The notes beneath the pieces are model-generated. The model saw only the letters and a list, made by a program, of their open reading frames with translations, was not told the origin of the DNA and made no database searches. A stretch of 64,000 nt of DNA from Nakamurella lactea DSM 19367 (GTDB taxonomy: Bacteria > Actinomycetota > Actinomycetes > Mycobacteriales > Nakamurellaceae), in the NCBI RefSeq assembly GCF_000426645.1, contig NZ_AUFT01000001.1, positions 434,001 through 498,000 of the forward strand. Direction: 5' to 3'. This document shows, in pieces, positions 34,327 to 43,139 of this stretch. Position numbers and translations under genes: made by a program. Positions within the stretch are counted from its first letter, which is position 1; every line of letters starts with the position of its first letter.

Positions 34327-35589
34327 ATGACGACAACGACGGCCACCGAGCACATCCACGACGAGGTGCGGGAGCTGATCCGGCGGCGCGGGCTGGATCC
34401 GGTCGCCGACCGCAGGGCGGCGAAGTCGCTGATCGACGAGGTGGTGGCGCACTACGAGGAACGGGTGCCGAACAGTTCGCTGCCGCCGCTGCTCGACCCG
34501 GACGCGACCACTCGGTTCGTCTTCGACGCGCTGGCCGGCTTCGGCCCGTTGCAGCGGTTCCTGGACGACCCCGAGGTCGAGGAGATCTGGGTGAACGAGC
34601 CCGGCCGGGTTTTCGTCGCCCGGCACGGCCGTTCGGAGCTGACGACCACCATGCTCGCCCCCGGCGAGATCCGCGACCTGGTGGAGCGGATGCTCAAGCC
34701 GTCGGGCCGGCGGCTGGATCTGTCCAGCCCGTTCGTCGACGCGCTGCTGCCGGACGGCAGCCGGCTGCACGCGGTGATCCCGGACATCACCCGCGAGCAC
34801 CTGTCGCTGAACATCCGCAAGTTCGTGGTGGCGGCCAACGGGTTGGAAGATCTGGTTGCCCGCGGAACGTTGACCGCACATGCCGCCCGTTTCCTGGAGG
34901 CGGCCGTGGTGGCCGGCTTGAACGTCATCGTCTCCGGCGGCACCCAGGCCGGCAAGACGACGCTGCTCAACACCCTGATCAATTCGATCCCGCCGCGCGA
35001 ACGGGTGGTCAGCTGCGAGGAAGTTTTCGAGCTGCGCCCCAACCTGCCGGATGTGGTGGCCATGCAGACCCGGCAGCCGAACCTGGAGGGGCACGGCGAG
35101 ATCCGACTGCGCCGGCTGGTCAAGGAGGCGCTGCGGATGCGGCCGAGCCGGATCATCGTCGGCGAGGTCCGGCAGGAGGAATCGCTGGATCTGCTGATCG
35201 CGTTGAACTCTGGCCTGCCCGGAATGTGTTCTGTACACGCCAATTCCGCCCGGGAGGCGGTGGTGAAGCTCTGCACACTGCCGCTGCTGGCCGGCGAAAA
35301 CGTCACCGACGCATTCGTGGTGCCGACGGTCGCCGCCTCGGTGGACCTGGTGGTACAGCTGGGGATCGAACCGGACGGCTCCCGACGGATCCGGGAGATC
35401 GTCGCGCTACCCGGACGGGTCGAGGCCGGGGTGATCGAGACCGCCGACATCTTCACCACCGAGGACGGCACACTCGTTCGGGCCCAGGGCTTTCCGCCGC
35501 ACCAGGACCGGTTCGTCCGGTACGGCATCGATCTGCCCGCCCTGCTGGCTGGTCCCGAGGACCTCGGCGGCGGCCGCCACCACACGTGA
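34327..35589 (+). CDS. CpaF/TadA-type secretion ATPase (orphan)
   Basis: 420 residues. Features of type II/IV secretion ATPases are complete: N-terminal domain with FDALAGFGPLQRFLDDPEVEEIWVN, Walker A GGTQAGKTT, Asp box (VVSCEEVFELRPNLPDVVAMQTRQPN), Walker B-like RPSRIIVGEVR and His box (CSVHANSAREA). Such ATPases drive assembly of Tad/Flp pili. No tadB, tadC or pilin gene is within the window, so it is an orphan here. The ATG at 34327 has GGGAGGGG seven bases upstream. Confidence 0.88.
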   Translation: MTTTTATEHIHDEVRELIRRRGLDPVADRRAAKSLIDEVVAHYEERVPNSSLPPLLDPDATTRFVFDALAGFGPLQRFLDDPEVEEIWVNEPGRVFVARHGRSELTTTMLAPGEIRDLVERMLKPSGRRLDLSSPFVDALLPDGSRLHAVIPDITREHLSLNIRKFVVAANGLEDLVARGTLTAHAARFLEAAVVAGLNVIVSGGTQAGKTTLLNTLINSIPPRERVVSCEEVFELRPNLPDVVAMQTRQPNLEGHGEIRLRRLVKEALRMRPSRIIVGEVRQEESLDLLIALNSGLPGMCSVHANSAREAVVKLCTLPLLAGENVTDAFVVPTVAASVDLVVQLGIEPDGSRRIREIVALPGRVEAGVIETADIFTTEDGTLVRAQGFPPHQDRFVRYGIDLPALLAGPEDLGGGRHHT

Positions 35590-35684
35590 TCCGCAGTTCC
35601 TCGATTCGGTCGTCTCGCAGGACGAAGGCCCGCGGGCTGGTGACGTTGAACCTTTGCCGGGTAATCGTCACAACCGCTCAGGAC

Positions 35685-35713
35685 GACACATCGCTGCGTA
35701 GTCGCGCTATGTT
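35685..35713 (+). promoter_or_regulatory. Predicted promoter of the SARP gene (leaderless)
   Basis: -10 TATGTT (35708-35713) lies six bases before the GTG at 35720, preceded after 17 bases by a weak -35 (GACACA, 35685-35690). There is no Shine-Dalgarno sequence. Confidence 0.4.
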
Positions 35714-35719
35714 CTGACC

Positions 35720-38566
35720 GTGCGCATGCGTATCCGTGACCTCGGCCCGATCACGGTGGAGGTGGACGGTGAAACCACGCTGCTTGGTCGCCGGCCGGAG
35801 GCTGCGCTGGCCGCGCTGTTGGTGAACACGAACCAGCGAGTAGCCGTAGACACGCTGCTGGACGCTGTGTGGGGCGATTCCGGGCGCGCCGGTTCGCAGT
35901 CGACGTTGGAGAGTCACATCTGGCGGATCCGGCAGGTGCTGGAGCCGGACCGGCCACGCGGCGCCCCGTCGACGGTATTGGTCAACGACGCCAACGGCTA
36001 TCGCCTCGTGCTGGCATCCGACGAGGCGGAGTCGGCGTCGTTCGTGCACCTCGCGGATCAGGCACGGATGCTGCTGGACACTGATCCGCAGCGGGCGGTC
36101 CGGCGGTGCGACGAAGCGTTGGCACTGTGGCGGGGTCCCCCTTACGGCGCCTCCGCCGACGCCTCGTGGGCCGCAGCGGCGGTGGCCCGATTGGTCGAGA
36201 CCCGCAACCAGCTGCGGATCCGGCGGGTCGACGGTCTGCTCGCCGGCGGCGACCTCAACCTGGCGGTGATCGACTCTGGCGTGCTCGTCCGGGAACTCCC
36301 ACTGCGCGAGGAGGTGTGGGCGCAGCGGATGCTGGCGCTGTACCGATCGGGCCGACCGGACGAGGCGCTGCGGGCCTTCCGCGACGCCCGGGAACTGCTG
36401 CTCGACGAACTCGGCCTCGAGCCCGGAACGGAGCTGCAACAGCTGCAGCAGCGGATGCTCAGCCGGGACGCGGCGCTGGACCGTCCACCGGCCACGGTGG
36501 CGCCGGCGACTCAGGCCGTGGCGAACCTCCCCCGGCGATTGTCCGCGCTGATCGGACGGTCGACTGAACTGGCGTCGCTGGTCAAGCTGGTCGAGCGGCA
36601 TCCGCTGATCACCGTCGTGGGCGCCGCCGGATGCGGCAAGACCCGGCTGGCGATCGAGGTCGCCCGGGACACGGCCGAGCAGTTCCCGGACGGCGTTTGG
36701 CTGGTCGACCTGACGGCCATCGAGCAGCCCGACATCGTGGTCGACCTGGTCGCCTCCACCATCGGGCTGTCCCCGGCGGCCACCGGACCGGTGGCCTCGC
36801 AACTGCGGGAGTACACCCGGGACCGGCGGATGCTGCTGGTGTTCGACAACTGCGAACACGTCGCTCCCATCATCTACGACCTGCTGGGTGATCTGCTCGG
36901 TGACGACTCCGCCGTCCACGTGCTGGCCACCAGCCGCGAGCCGATCTCGGTGCCGGGCGAGATCACCTGGCCGCTACAGCCCTTGACGGTGCCGGCCGAG
37001 TCCGAACCGGGTTCCTCGTCAGCCCTGGAGCTGTTTCTCACCCGCGTGCACGAGGCCGACCCGACCGCCGAACTCGACGAGGCGCAGCTACAGCTGGCCG
37101 CCGATGTCTGTGACGCTGTCGACGGTCTGCCGTTGGCACTGGAGCTGGCCGCGGCCCGGGTGCGAACTGCTTCGTTGATCGAAATCGCCGGGCAGGTTCG
37201 CGCCGATCCCGGCGGGCTGGCCAGGGTCGGCGGTCGCGGTGGCCGCGCCGATCACCGCCGCACCATCCGCGACGTCATCGACGGGAGCCACCGGCTGCTG
37301 GGCTCCGAAGAGCAGATCCTGCACCGCCGCCTGTCGGTGCTGCGTGGGCCGTTCACCCGGGGCTGCGCAGCCGCGGTCGCCGGCTTCGCCCCGTTGAGTC
37401 CGGCCGACATCCCCACGCTCTTGGATTCGCTGGCGCACAAGTCGTTGGTCAGCGCAACCCGGGCCACCGACCCGGACGAGGAGTCGACCTTCCGTCAGCT
37501 CGCCACTGTCCGAAGCCACGCCGAGACGGAACTCCTTGCTGCGGGCGAAGTATCGGACGCGGTCGCAAGTCGCCACCGCTGGCTGCGGGCGATGCTGGAT
37601 CGTCGTCCTCAGGTGGGCCGCGCCGACGACCACGGCTGGTACCGGTCGCTGGATCACGACTTCGGCACCGTTCGGGCCAGCCTGCAGTCCGTGCTGGTCG
37701 ACCGACCCGACCCGTCCGCCGGCTTCACCCTCTCCCGGATCTCCAACTTCTGGTACTACCGCGGACGGATGGTCGAGGCGCTGCATTGGCTGGAACTGGC
37801 CGTCCCGCCGCCGCCCGACACCGACCCGCTGGATGCCGCGATGACCGAGCTGAGCCTGGCCGGCCTGCACGGCATGCGTGGCCGGTTCGATCTGGCCCGG
37901 CCGCTGTTCGACCATGCCCTGGCGGAACTTGGCACGATCCCCACGGCGCGACGGGCTGACGTCATCGAGCACCTGGCCTCGTTGGCCCTGGTCGGTGCAC
38001 TGCACCAGGACTTCGGTTTGGTGGCCGTGCTCGGCGAACGCATCAAGGCCATCGCCGCCGGCGGCAGCACCGACTTCGAGCTGATGGCGGAAGCTGTTGC
38101 CTGCTTTGCCACCATCGCCACCACCCCACCAGAACGCAGCGCCGAACGGGCCGGGGACATCTACCAGCGGGCGCTTGCCGGTGGTGTGCTGCTCGCCGGC
38201 TGGATCTGTTGCATCGTGCGGACCTCGCTCGCGGTGCCGCTCCGCGACCCGGCCGACGGGCTGGTCTGGACCGACCGGATGACCGACGTGCAGGTCCGGC
38301 TCGGTGCGCGACTGGAGGCGATGCCGATCGAAGGGCGCGCGGCACTGATGGTGGCCAGCGGAGACCACCGGGAGGGCGTCGCCCTGTTCGCCGCGTCGCA
38401 GGCACAGAGCCGCCGGGCGGGCATCGGCTGGCCGACCCGGCCCACCACCGAGGACCAGCTCGACAGTGCGCGGCAGCTGCTCGGACCCACCGACTATGAA
38501 CTCGCCTGGCGCGAAGGACTGACGATGACGCCGACCCACGCCCTCGGACAGACCCGAACCCGCTGA
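35720..38566 (+). CDS. AfsR/SARP-family STAND transcriptional regulator
   Basis: 948 residues. Domain order: OmpR-like winged helix (1-95, RIRDLGPITVEVDG ... STLESHIWRIRQVL), bacterial transcriptional activation domain (100-245, RQEVWAQRMLALYRSGRPDEAL-like segment, LLLDELGLEPGTELQQLQ), NB-ARC/STAND ATPase with P-loop GAAGCGKTRLA and Walker B MLLVFDNCEH, GLPLALELAAAR, then TPR-like helices to the end. Such proteins switch on secondary-metabolite or stress gene clusters in response to phosphorylation or ATP. No biosynthetic cluster is adjacent; its targets are unknown. ATG at 35726 is an alternative start. Confidence 0.9.
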   Translation: MRMRIRDLGPITVEVDGETTLLGRRPEAALAALLVNTNQRVAVDTLLDAVWGDSGRAGSQSTLESHIWRIRQVLEPDRPRGAPSTVLVNDANGYRLVLASDEAESASFVHLADQARMLLDTDPQRAVRRCDEALALWRGPPYGASADASWAAAAVARLVETRNQLRIRRVDGLLAGGDLNLAVIDSGVLVRELPLREEVWAQRMLALYRSGRPDEALRAFRDARELLLDELGLEPGTELQQLQQRMLSRDAALDRPPATVAPATQAVANLPRRLSALIGRSTELASLVKLVERHPLITVVGAAGCGKTRLAIEVARDTAEQFPDGVWLVDLTAIEQPDIVVDLVASTIGLSPAATGPVASQLREYTRDRRMLLVFDNCEHVAPIIYDLLGDLLGDDSAVHVLATSREPISVPGEITWPLQPLTVPAESEPGSSSALELFLTRVHEADPTAELDEAQLQLAADVCDAVDGLPLALELAAARVRTASLIEIAGQVRADPGGLARVGGRGGRADHRRTIRDVIDGSHRLLGSEEQILHRRLSVLRGPFTRGCAAAVAGFAPLSPADIPTLLDSLAHKSLVSATRATDPDEESTFRQLATVRSHAETELLAAGEVSDAVASRHRWLRAMLDRRPQVGRADDHGWYRSLDHDFGTVRASLQSVLVDRPDPSAGFTLSRISNFWYYRGRMVEALHWLELAVPPPPDTDPLDAAMTELSLAGLHGMRGRFDLARPLFDHALAELGTIPTARRADVIEHLASLALVGALHQDFGLVAVLGERIKAIAAGGSTDFELMAEAVACFATIATTPPERSAERAGDIYQRALAGGVLLAGWICCIVRTSLAVPLRDPADGLVWTDRMTDVQVRLGARLEAMPIEGRAALMVASGDHREGVALFAASQAQSRRAGIGWPTRPTTEDQLDSARQLLGPTDYELAWREGLTMTPTHALGQTRTR

Positions 38567-38719
38567 CGATCAACGGCTTCCACCCGCCGCAGCAGGGCGG
38601 GCTCGTCCCGTTGGAAGCGCTCCAAGATCGATTGGAGCGGTTTTGGAACCGGTCCGGGCAGCATCTGATCTGCCGCCGCAAGTCGCGGCCGTCGACCGCC
38701 AAAGCAGATCGGAAAGCTC

Positions 38720-39211
38720 ATGTCCCCGTACGAACTCCTAGCCATCCTGGCCCTCACCGGATACGCCGTCTATCAGCAGACCCGCCGGCACCAGATCGTC
38801 GCCTCCACCCGCTTCAAGCTGGCGGTGATCTACGGGGTTGTCGGGTTGGTCATCGGCGGGATCGAGCTGCCTCGCACCCGATTGGCCATCGCCTTCCTGG
38901 CGATCAGCATCGTGCTGAGTGTGGTCGTCGGGCAGGTCCGCGGTCGGCTGACCCGGATCTGGGCCGAAGGCGGCCGGATCTACAGCCAGGGCACCGCCGT
39001 GACGGTCTCGCTGTTCCTGGCGCTGATCGCCTCGAAATTCGTGCTGGGCACCATCGCCTACTTCGCCCATGCCAGTGATACCGGCGGATTCGGCGAAATC
39101 CTCATCATGCTGGCGCTGATGATGGCAATCCAGGCCGAGCTGATCCACCGCCGCGCCCAACGTCTGGTGGCGCAACTGCCGGCCGATTCCACCCCGAGCC
39201 TCGTGCCGTGA
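38720..39211 (+). CDS. Membrane protein, unknown function
   Basis: 163 residues with four or five membrane helices (YELLAILALTGYAVYQQ; LAVIYGVVGLVIGGIEL; LAIAFLAISIVLSVVVGQV; VTVSLFLALIASKFVLGTIAYF; ILIMLALMMAIQAEL). No motif recognised; the layout resembles small CcdC/DUF1453-like proteins, but this is not firm. The ATG is 153 bases behind the SARP gene and may be transcribed with it or with the DUF1269 gene that follows 34 bases later. Confidence 0.6.
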   Translation: MSPYELLAILALTGYAVYQQTRRHQIVASTRFKLAVIYGVVGLVIGGIELPRTRLAIAFLAISIVLSVVVGQVRGRLTRIWAEGGRIYSQGTAVTVSLFLALIASKFVLGTIAYFAHASDTGGFGEILIMLALMMAIQAELIHRRAQRLVAQLPADSTPSLVP

Positions 39212-39245
39212 CCGTGGCCACCATGCCCTCGCACGAGGGGGCGCG

Positions 39246-39743
39246 ATGACCACCCTCACCGTCTGGCGATTCGCCGACGTCGACGGCGCCCTCCGGGCCG
39301 AGCGAGAGGTGGCGATGCTCTCCGCGCTCGATCGGCTGCCGATCAATGACGCCTGGCTGATCCTCTGGCCGAAAACAGCGCCGTCGCCGCACACCCGCGG
39401 CGCTGGCAACATCGCCCAACTCGCGCCGCTCGACCAGTCGTTCTGGGGTCTGCTCCACGGCCATGTCTTCGCTGCGCCTTTACTGGCCGGCGACGGTCCC
39501 GAGTCGCATTACCTTCAGGAGGTCGGCGTCGATGCGCAGCTCATCCACCTGTTGCGCGCCGGTCTGCGGCAGGGCAGTTCGGCGTTGCTCACCATCACCG
39601 ACCAGGACGTCCCGACAGAACTCGCCGCACAGATCGCCGGGGCGCGCCACCACCAGGATCGGGACCACTACCGGGACCGGATATTTCACCGCCGGCTCAC
39701 TGCCGAACATGCCGGCAACCTGCGCCGGGTCTTCGGCCGATAG
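39246..39743 (+). CDS. DUF1269 family protein
   Basis: 165 residues. N-terminal MTTLTVWRFADVDGALRAEREVAML and the central SFWGLLHGHVFAAPLLAG hydrophobic hairpin follow the DUF1269 pattern (alpha/beta halves around a glycine-rich segment). In other members the hairpin is more hydrophobic and Gly-zipper-like, so this copy is divergent. Function unknown; members are often stress-induced. A GAGGGGGCGCG stretch provides the ribosome site. Confidence 0.65.
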   Translation: MTTLTVWRFADVDGALRAEREVAMLSALDRLPINDAWLILWPKTAPSPHTRGAGNIAQLAPLDQSFWGLLHGHVFAAPLLAGDGPESHYLQEVGVDAQLIHLLRAGLRQGSSALLTITDQDVPTELAAQIAGARHHQDRDHYRDRIFHRRLTAEHAGNLRRVFGR

Positions 39744-39825
39744 GCGCCCCCCCCCGGTGACCTCCTCGCAGTATTTCGCCCGATCTGTACGGATCGGCGC
39801 AGCCCAGCCAGGAATCGGACAGACG

Positions 39826-40638
39826 ATGATGAGCAGCATGAACCGGAAGATCGCGATAATCGGGTGGCGAACGCCCAAAGCCTCCCGCATCTGGCACGCC
39901 GTCATCGTTGTGGACATTGCCGTCGCTCTGGTGATCCAGCTGGCGCTGATCCTCACCGGCGGCCCCGACCCCAACACCGGCGACACCGTCGCCTCGGTCG
40001 GGATCGGAACCAGGATGATTCAGACCCTGAGCTTCTTCACCATCCAGAGCAACCTGCTGGTGTTGATCGTCGCCATCACCCTGGTCATCGACCCACGGAG
40101 GGACGGCCGATTCTGGCGCGTCCTGCGGCTGGACGCGCTACTCGGCATCGTCATCACCGGCCTGGTCTTCGACCTGATCCTCATCCACTACGTGCACCCC
40201 AGCGGTTGGCAACTCGTCGCCACCATCGGATTCCACTACATCGCTCCCTGGGCCACCCTGCTCGGCTGGCTACTGTTCGGGCCACGCCCGCGGATCGACC
40301 GCGCCACCATGGCCTGGGCGCTCGTCTGGCCGATCGCCTGGATCGCTTACACGTTCGTCCGCGGCGCGCTCGTCCACTGGTATCCCTACCCGTTCCTGAA
40401 CGTTCAGCAGATCGGCTTTTGGACGGCCCTCCGCAACACCTCGTTCGTCGTCGTGCTGGCGCTGGTGCTGATGGCCGTCTTCAAATTGATCGACCGGACC
40501 GGTTCGACGGTCGGTCCGGCCGCGCCCAACCAGGCCAAGCGACGACGGGGTCCTCAAGTGCTCCCCGTCGAAGGCCAGGTCGAGGGCCAGGTCGACGGCC
40601 AGGTCGACCCCCACCCGCAGAGCTCACCCATGCAATAG
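39826..40638 (+). CDS. Pr6Pr family membrane protein
   Basis: 270 residues with six predicted helices (IWHAVIVVDIAVALVIQLALIL; ..MIQTLSFFTIQSNLLVLIVAITLVI; LLGIVITGLVFDLILIHYV; IAPWATLLGWLLFGP; AWALVWPIAWIAYTFVRGALVHWYPYPFL; TSFVVVLALVLMAVFKLI). The FFTIQSNLL and YPYPFLNV segments match the Pr6Pr family of unknown function. The C-terminus has three GQV(E/D)-type repeats coded by GGCCAGGTCGA copies. Three in-frame ATGs (39826, 39829, 39838) could start it. Between 40639 and 40844 no gene is supported. Confidence 0.7.
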   Translation: MMSSMNRKIAIIGWRTPKASRIWHAVIVVDIAVALVIQLALILTGGPDPNTGDTVASVGIGTRMIQTLSFFTIQSNLLVLIVAITLVIDPRRDGRFWRVLRLDALLGIVITGLVFDLILIHYVHPSGWQLVATIGFHYIAPWATLLGWLLFGPRPRIDRATMAWALVWPIAWIAYTFVRGALVHWYPYPFLNVQQIGFWTALRNTSFVVVLALVLMAVFKLIDRTGSTVGPAAPNQAKRRRGPQVLPVEGQVEGQVDGQVDPHPQSSPMQ

Positions 40639-40844
40639 CCGCACTGGCAGGATCTGTCCGTGCAAAAGCGGATCAGTCCGTCACAGCACCGACCTTCCCG
40701 GCCACGATGCCGGCCGCCAGATCAGCGTCACGCAGTCTCACATCCATTCCACGAGCCACCCTCGAGGTGGGGCTCCTCGCCAAGGGCGCCGTTCGGGCTC
40801 GGCTTCGCGCTACTCGAATCTCGCTCGGCAGTCCGACGGCTGCT

Positions 40845-42068
40845 CTACGAAGCGCCCGCCGCCGACTGAACTGCACCAGGGTGTCCGAGATTGCGGACCG
40901 ATCGGTGTGCCAGCGGAATCACGGTGGCCACCATCCAGACCAGCGCAGCTACTAGACAGACCGTTTGGGCGCCAAAGCTTCTCGCCAGTGGGGCGGCCAC
41001 GAGTTGGCCCAGTGGAATCGCAGCGTAGGAGAGCAGATCGTCGAGCGAGGCAACCCGCGAAAGCTTGTTCGCAGGAACGTGTTCCTGCAGTGCGGTGTCC
41101 CAGGTGACAGCGGCGGCGCAGGAGCCGACGCCGCCGATTATTGCGGCGACGGCGAGCCACCCTAGGGGCAGGCCGACGCCGAGGCCGAGTAGCGGGACCG
41201 CTGCGACGACACTGGCCAGCAGGGTGACGCGAAGGTAGTAGCGGACCACAAGTCGATACGCCAGCACGCTCATCGCCAGCAGCCCGATGGCCCGCGCGCT
41301 CAAGATCAGACCCCAGCCCTGCGGGCCACTGTGCTGGCTGACGATCTGCGGGCCGAGGATCTGCCACGGCCCGGTCTGGACCAGGTTGACGACGAAGAAC
41401 GCCAGCGACACCGGCCACAGCCAGCGGACGGACCGGAAGTACGACCACCCCTCCCGGATGTCGCGCCACAGCGAGGTGGGCGCTGTCGGCGCCTTGGCTG
41501 ACCGATCCAGGTGCAGCAGACAGATCGCCGCCACTGCGTAGCTGGCCGCGTCGAACGCGAGGGCGAGCCCGCTCCCGGCGGCTGCGACGAGCAGGCCGGC
41601 CGCCGAGGGTCCGATGATCCTGCTCGCGTTGCGAGTGGACGCGAGCAGCGCGTTGGCCTTCAGCAATTGGTCGACGCCGACCAGTTCGGGGACGATCCCC
41701 CGAAGGGCAGGTGTGGTGAATGCGGCGAGCGCACCGTTGGCGAACTCAAGGCCCGCAATCGCCGCCAGCGAATAGGTATCGGTGAGCAGGATGGTTGCCA
41801 CGGCGCCCTGGGTGACGGCAGATCCGACGTTGGCGATCGCCAGGACCGTGCGCCGGGAGAACCGATCTGCCGTCGCCCCGCCGACCAGCAGCAGCAACAG
41901 GTGCGGTATCAGGTTGGCGGCCAACACAATTCCGAGATCGTTCGGGCCGGTCGACGCATCAAGGACGGCGAACACCAGCGCAACCGGCGCCATCGAACTG
42001 CCCAGCAATGACGTGAGCCGACCGGCGAAGAACCAGGCGAAGACGGGGCGCCGCAAGGGGTTGGTCAC
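40845..42068 (-). CDS. MFS transporter (EntS/MacB-type efflux)
   Basis: 407 residues, 11-12 membrane helices. The N-terminal FAWFFAGRLTSLLGSSMAPVALVFAVLD and GGATADRFSRRTVLAIANVGSAVTQG loop (cytoplasmic DRFSRR motif A) are typical of the MFS_3/EntS branch that exports siderophores or drugs. The GTG at 42068 is the start. It is divergent from an HTH regulator 59 bases away, a layout common for repressor-controlled pumps. Confidence 0.85.
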   Translation of the reverse strand: MTNPLRRPVFAWFFAGRLTSLLGSSMAPVALVFAVLDASTGPNDLGIVLAANLIPHLLLLLVGGATADRFSRRTVLAIANVGSAVTQGAVATILLTDTYSLAAIAGLEFANGALAAFTTPALRGIVPELVGVDQLLKANALLASTRNASRIIGPSAAGLLVAAAGSGLALAFDAASYAVAAICLLHLDRSAKAPTAPTSLWRDIREGWSYFRSVRWLWPVSLAFFVVNLVQTGPWQILGPQIVSQHSGPQGWGLILSARAIGLLAMSVLAYRLVVRYYLRVTLLASVVAAVPLLGLGVGLPLGWLAVAAIIGGVGSCAAAVTWDTALQEHVPANKLSRVASLDDLLSYAAIPLGQLVAAPLARSFGAQTVCLVAALVWMVATVIPLAHRSVRNLGHPGAVQSAAGAS

Positions 42069-42079
42069 AGCATGGCAGC

Positions 42080-42109
42080 CTGACTGAGCAACCCTGGTCG
42101 TTGTAGTCT
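42080..42109 (+). promoter_or_regulatory. Predicted promoter of the winged-helix regulator gene
   Basis: -35 CTGACT (42080-42085), an 18-base spacer and -10 TAGTCT (42104-42109) are followed by a GGGAGG ribosome site before the ATG at 42128. It lies in the 59-base divergent gap shared with the MFS gene. Confidence 0.4.
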
Positions 42110-42127
42110 TTCGGTGGGAGGCGAAAC

Positions 42128-43108
42128 ATGCCGTCGTTGCTCAGGCTCAGCCCGGAGGCCGTTGCCAGGTCCCGGTTCGCGCTGTCACCGCTGGCCGAAA
42201 CGGTGAGCGCCATGCACGCGCTCGAGCGCAATGACGACCGCTGGCCAGATCCATGGGCCGGGTCGCATCGCCGGCAGTTCCGGAAGTTCTTGGCCGACAA
42301 TCCTTTCGCCAGCGGATTCGTCTCGCTGATAGCCAGCACGAAGTGGCTCCCCGCCCCGGTCTGCGTCCCCCCCAACCAGGGCATGAAGACCAGCCTGGCC
42401 GACGAGCTGCCCCGGGTCCGGTCGTTCAACGATGCCTCGGTGATCGACGAGCTCACCACTGCTTGCAAGCACAGCTGGAAGCGGCACGACCTGAAGTGGG
42501 CAACCGGAAACGACCTGGCCGACCGGATCGCCGATCTGATCCAGCACGTCTGGACACGACACGTCGAACCGGACTGGTTGCGCCGGCGGGCGATCCTGGA
42601 ACGTGACGTGATGTTCCGGGCCGGCCTGCTGGCCGCCTACGGCTGGCCGGCGGCCGTCGATCGGATGAGCCGACACAGCGCCTGGATCGCCGCGGACGCG
42701 ATCCAGTTCACCACCTGGCACACCGTCCCGGATCGGCAGGTCGGCGACAGCGGCCTGCAGTTCGTGCCCGTCTCCCGAGGGACCGGGACCTGGCTGGCCG
42801 AATGGCCGCCCGACGGCTTCGCCCTCATCTACCCCGCTCGCGGCATGGCTGACGAGCCGCCACCGCACGAACAAGAAGCCGTTGACCGGCTGGTCGGGCC
42901 CGGGCGCGCCCGGATCCTGCGCGAACTCGCCCGGCCGGCCACCACCAGCGATCTGGCCACCGAACTCGGCGCAGCACTCGGAACGGTCGGAGGGCACCTC
43001 GCAGTGCTCCGCAACGCCGGGCTCATTGCCGGCGCACGGGTCGGGCATCGCGTCGTCTACCGGCGCACCGAACTGGGCGACCGCCTGGTGAGCCAGCCTT
43101 CGAGCTAG
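42128..43108 (+). CDS. ArsR-like winged-helix regulator with N-terminal DUF5937-like domain
   Basis: 326 residues. The C-terminal ~80 residues form an ArsR-type winged helix (GPGRARILRELARPATTSDLATELGAALGTVGGHLAVLRNAGLIAGARVGHRVVYRRTELG). The first ~230 residues (RLSPEAVARSRFALSPLAETVSAMHAL ... WLRRRAILERDVMFRAGLLAAYGW) are typical of large actinobacterial ArsR relatives and probably sense a ligand. No Cys metal-binding site is seen, so it is not a classic metal sensor. It is divergent from the MFS exporter and probably controls it. Confidence 0.8.
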   Translation: MPSLLRLSPEAVARSRFALSPLAETVSAMHALERNDDRWPDPWAGSHRRQFRKFLADNPFASGFVSLIASTKWLPAPVCVPPNQGMKTSLADELPRVRSFNDASVIDELTTACKHSWKRHDLKWATGNDLADRIADLIQHVWTRHVEPDWLRRRAILERDVMFRAGLLAAYGWPAAVDRMSRHSAWIAADAIQFTTWHTVPDRQVGDSGLQFVPVSRGTGTWLAEWPPDGFALIYPARGMADEPPPHEQEAVDRLVGPGRARILRELARPATTSDLATELGAALGTVGGHLAVLRNAGLIAGARVGHRVVYRRTELGDRLVSQPSS

Positions 43109-43139
43109 CGACGGCAATCGCCGCGGCGATCTTGCCGGA

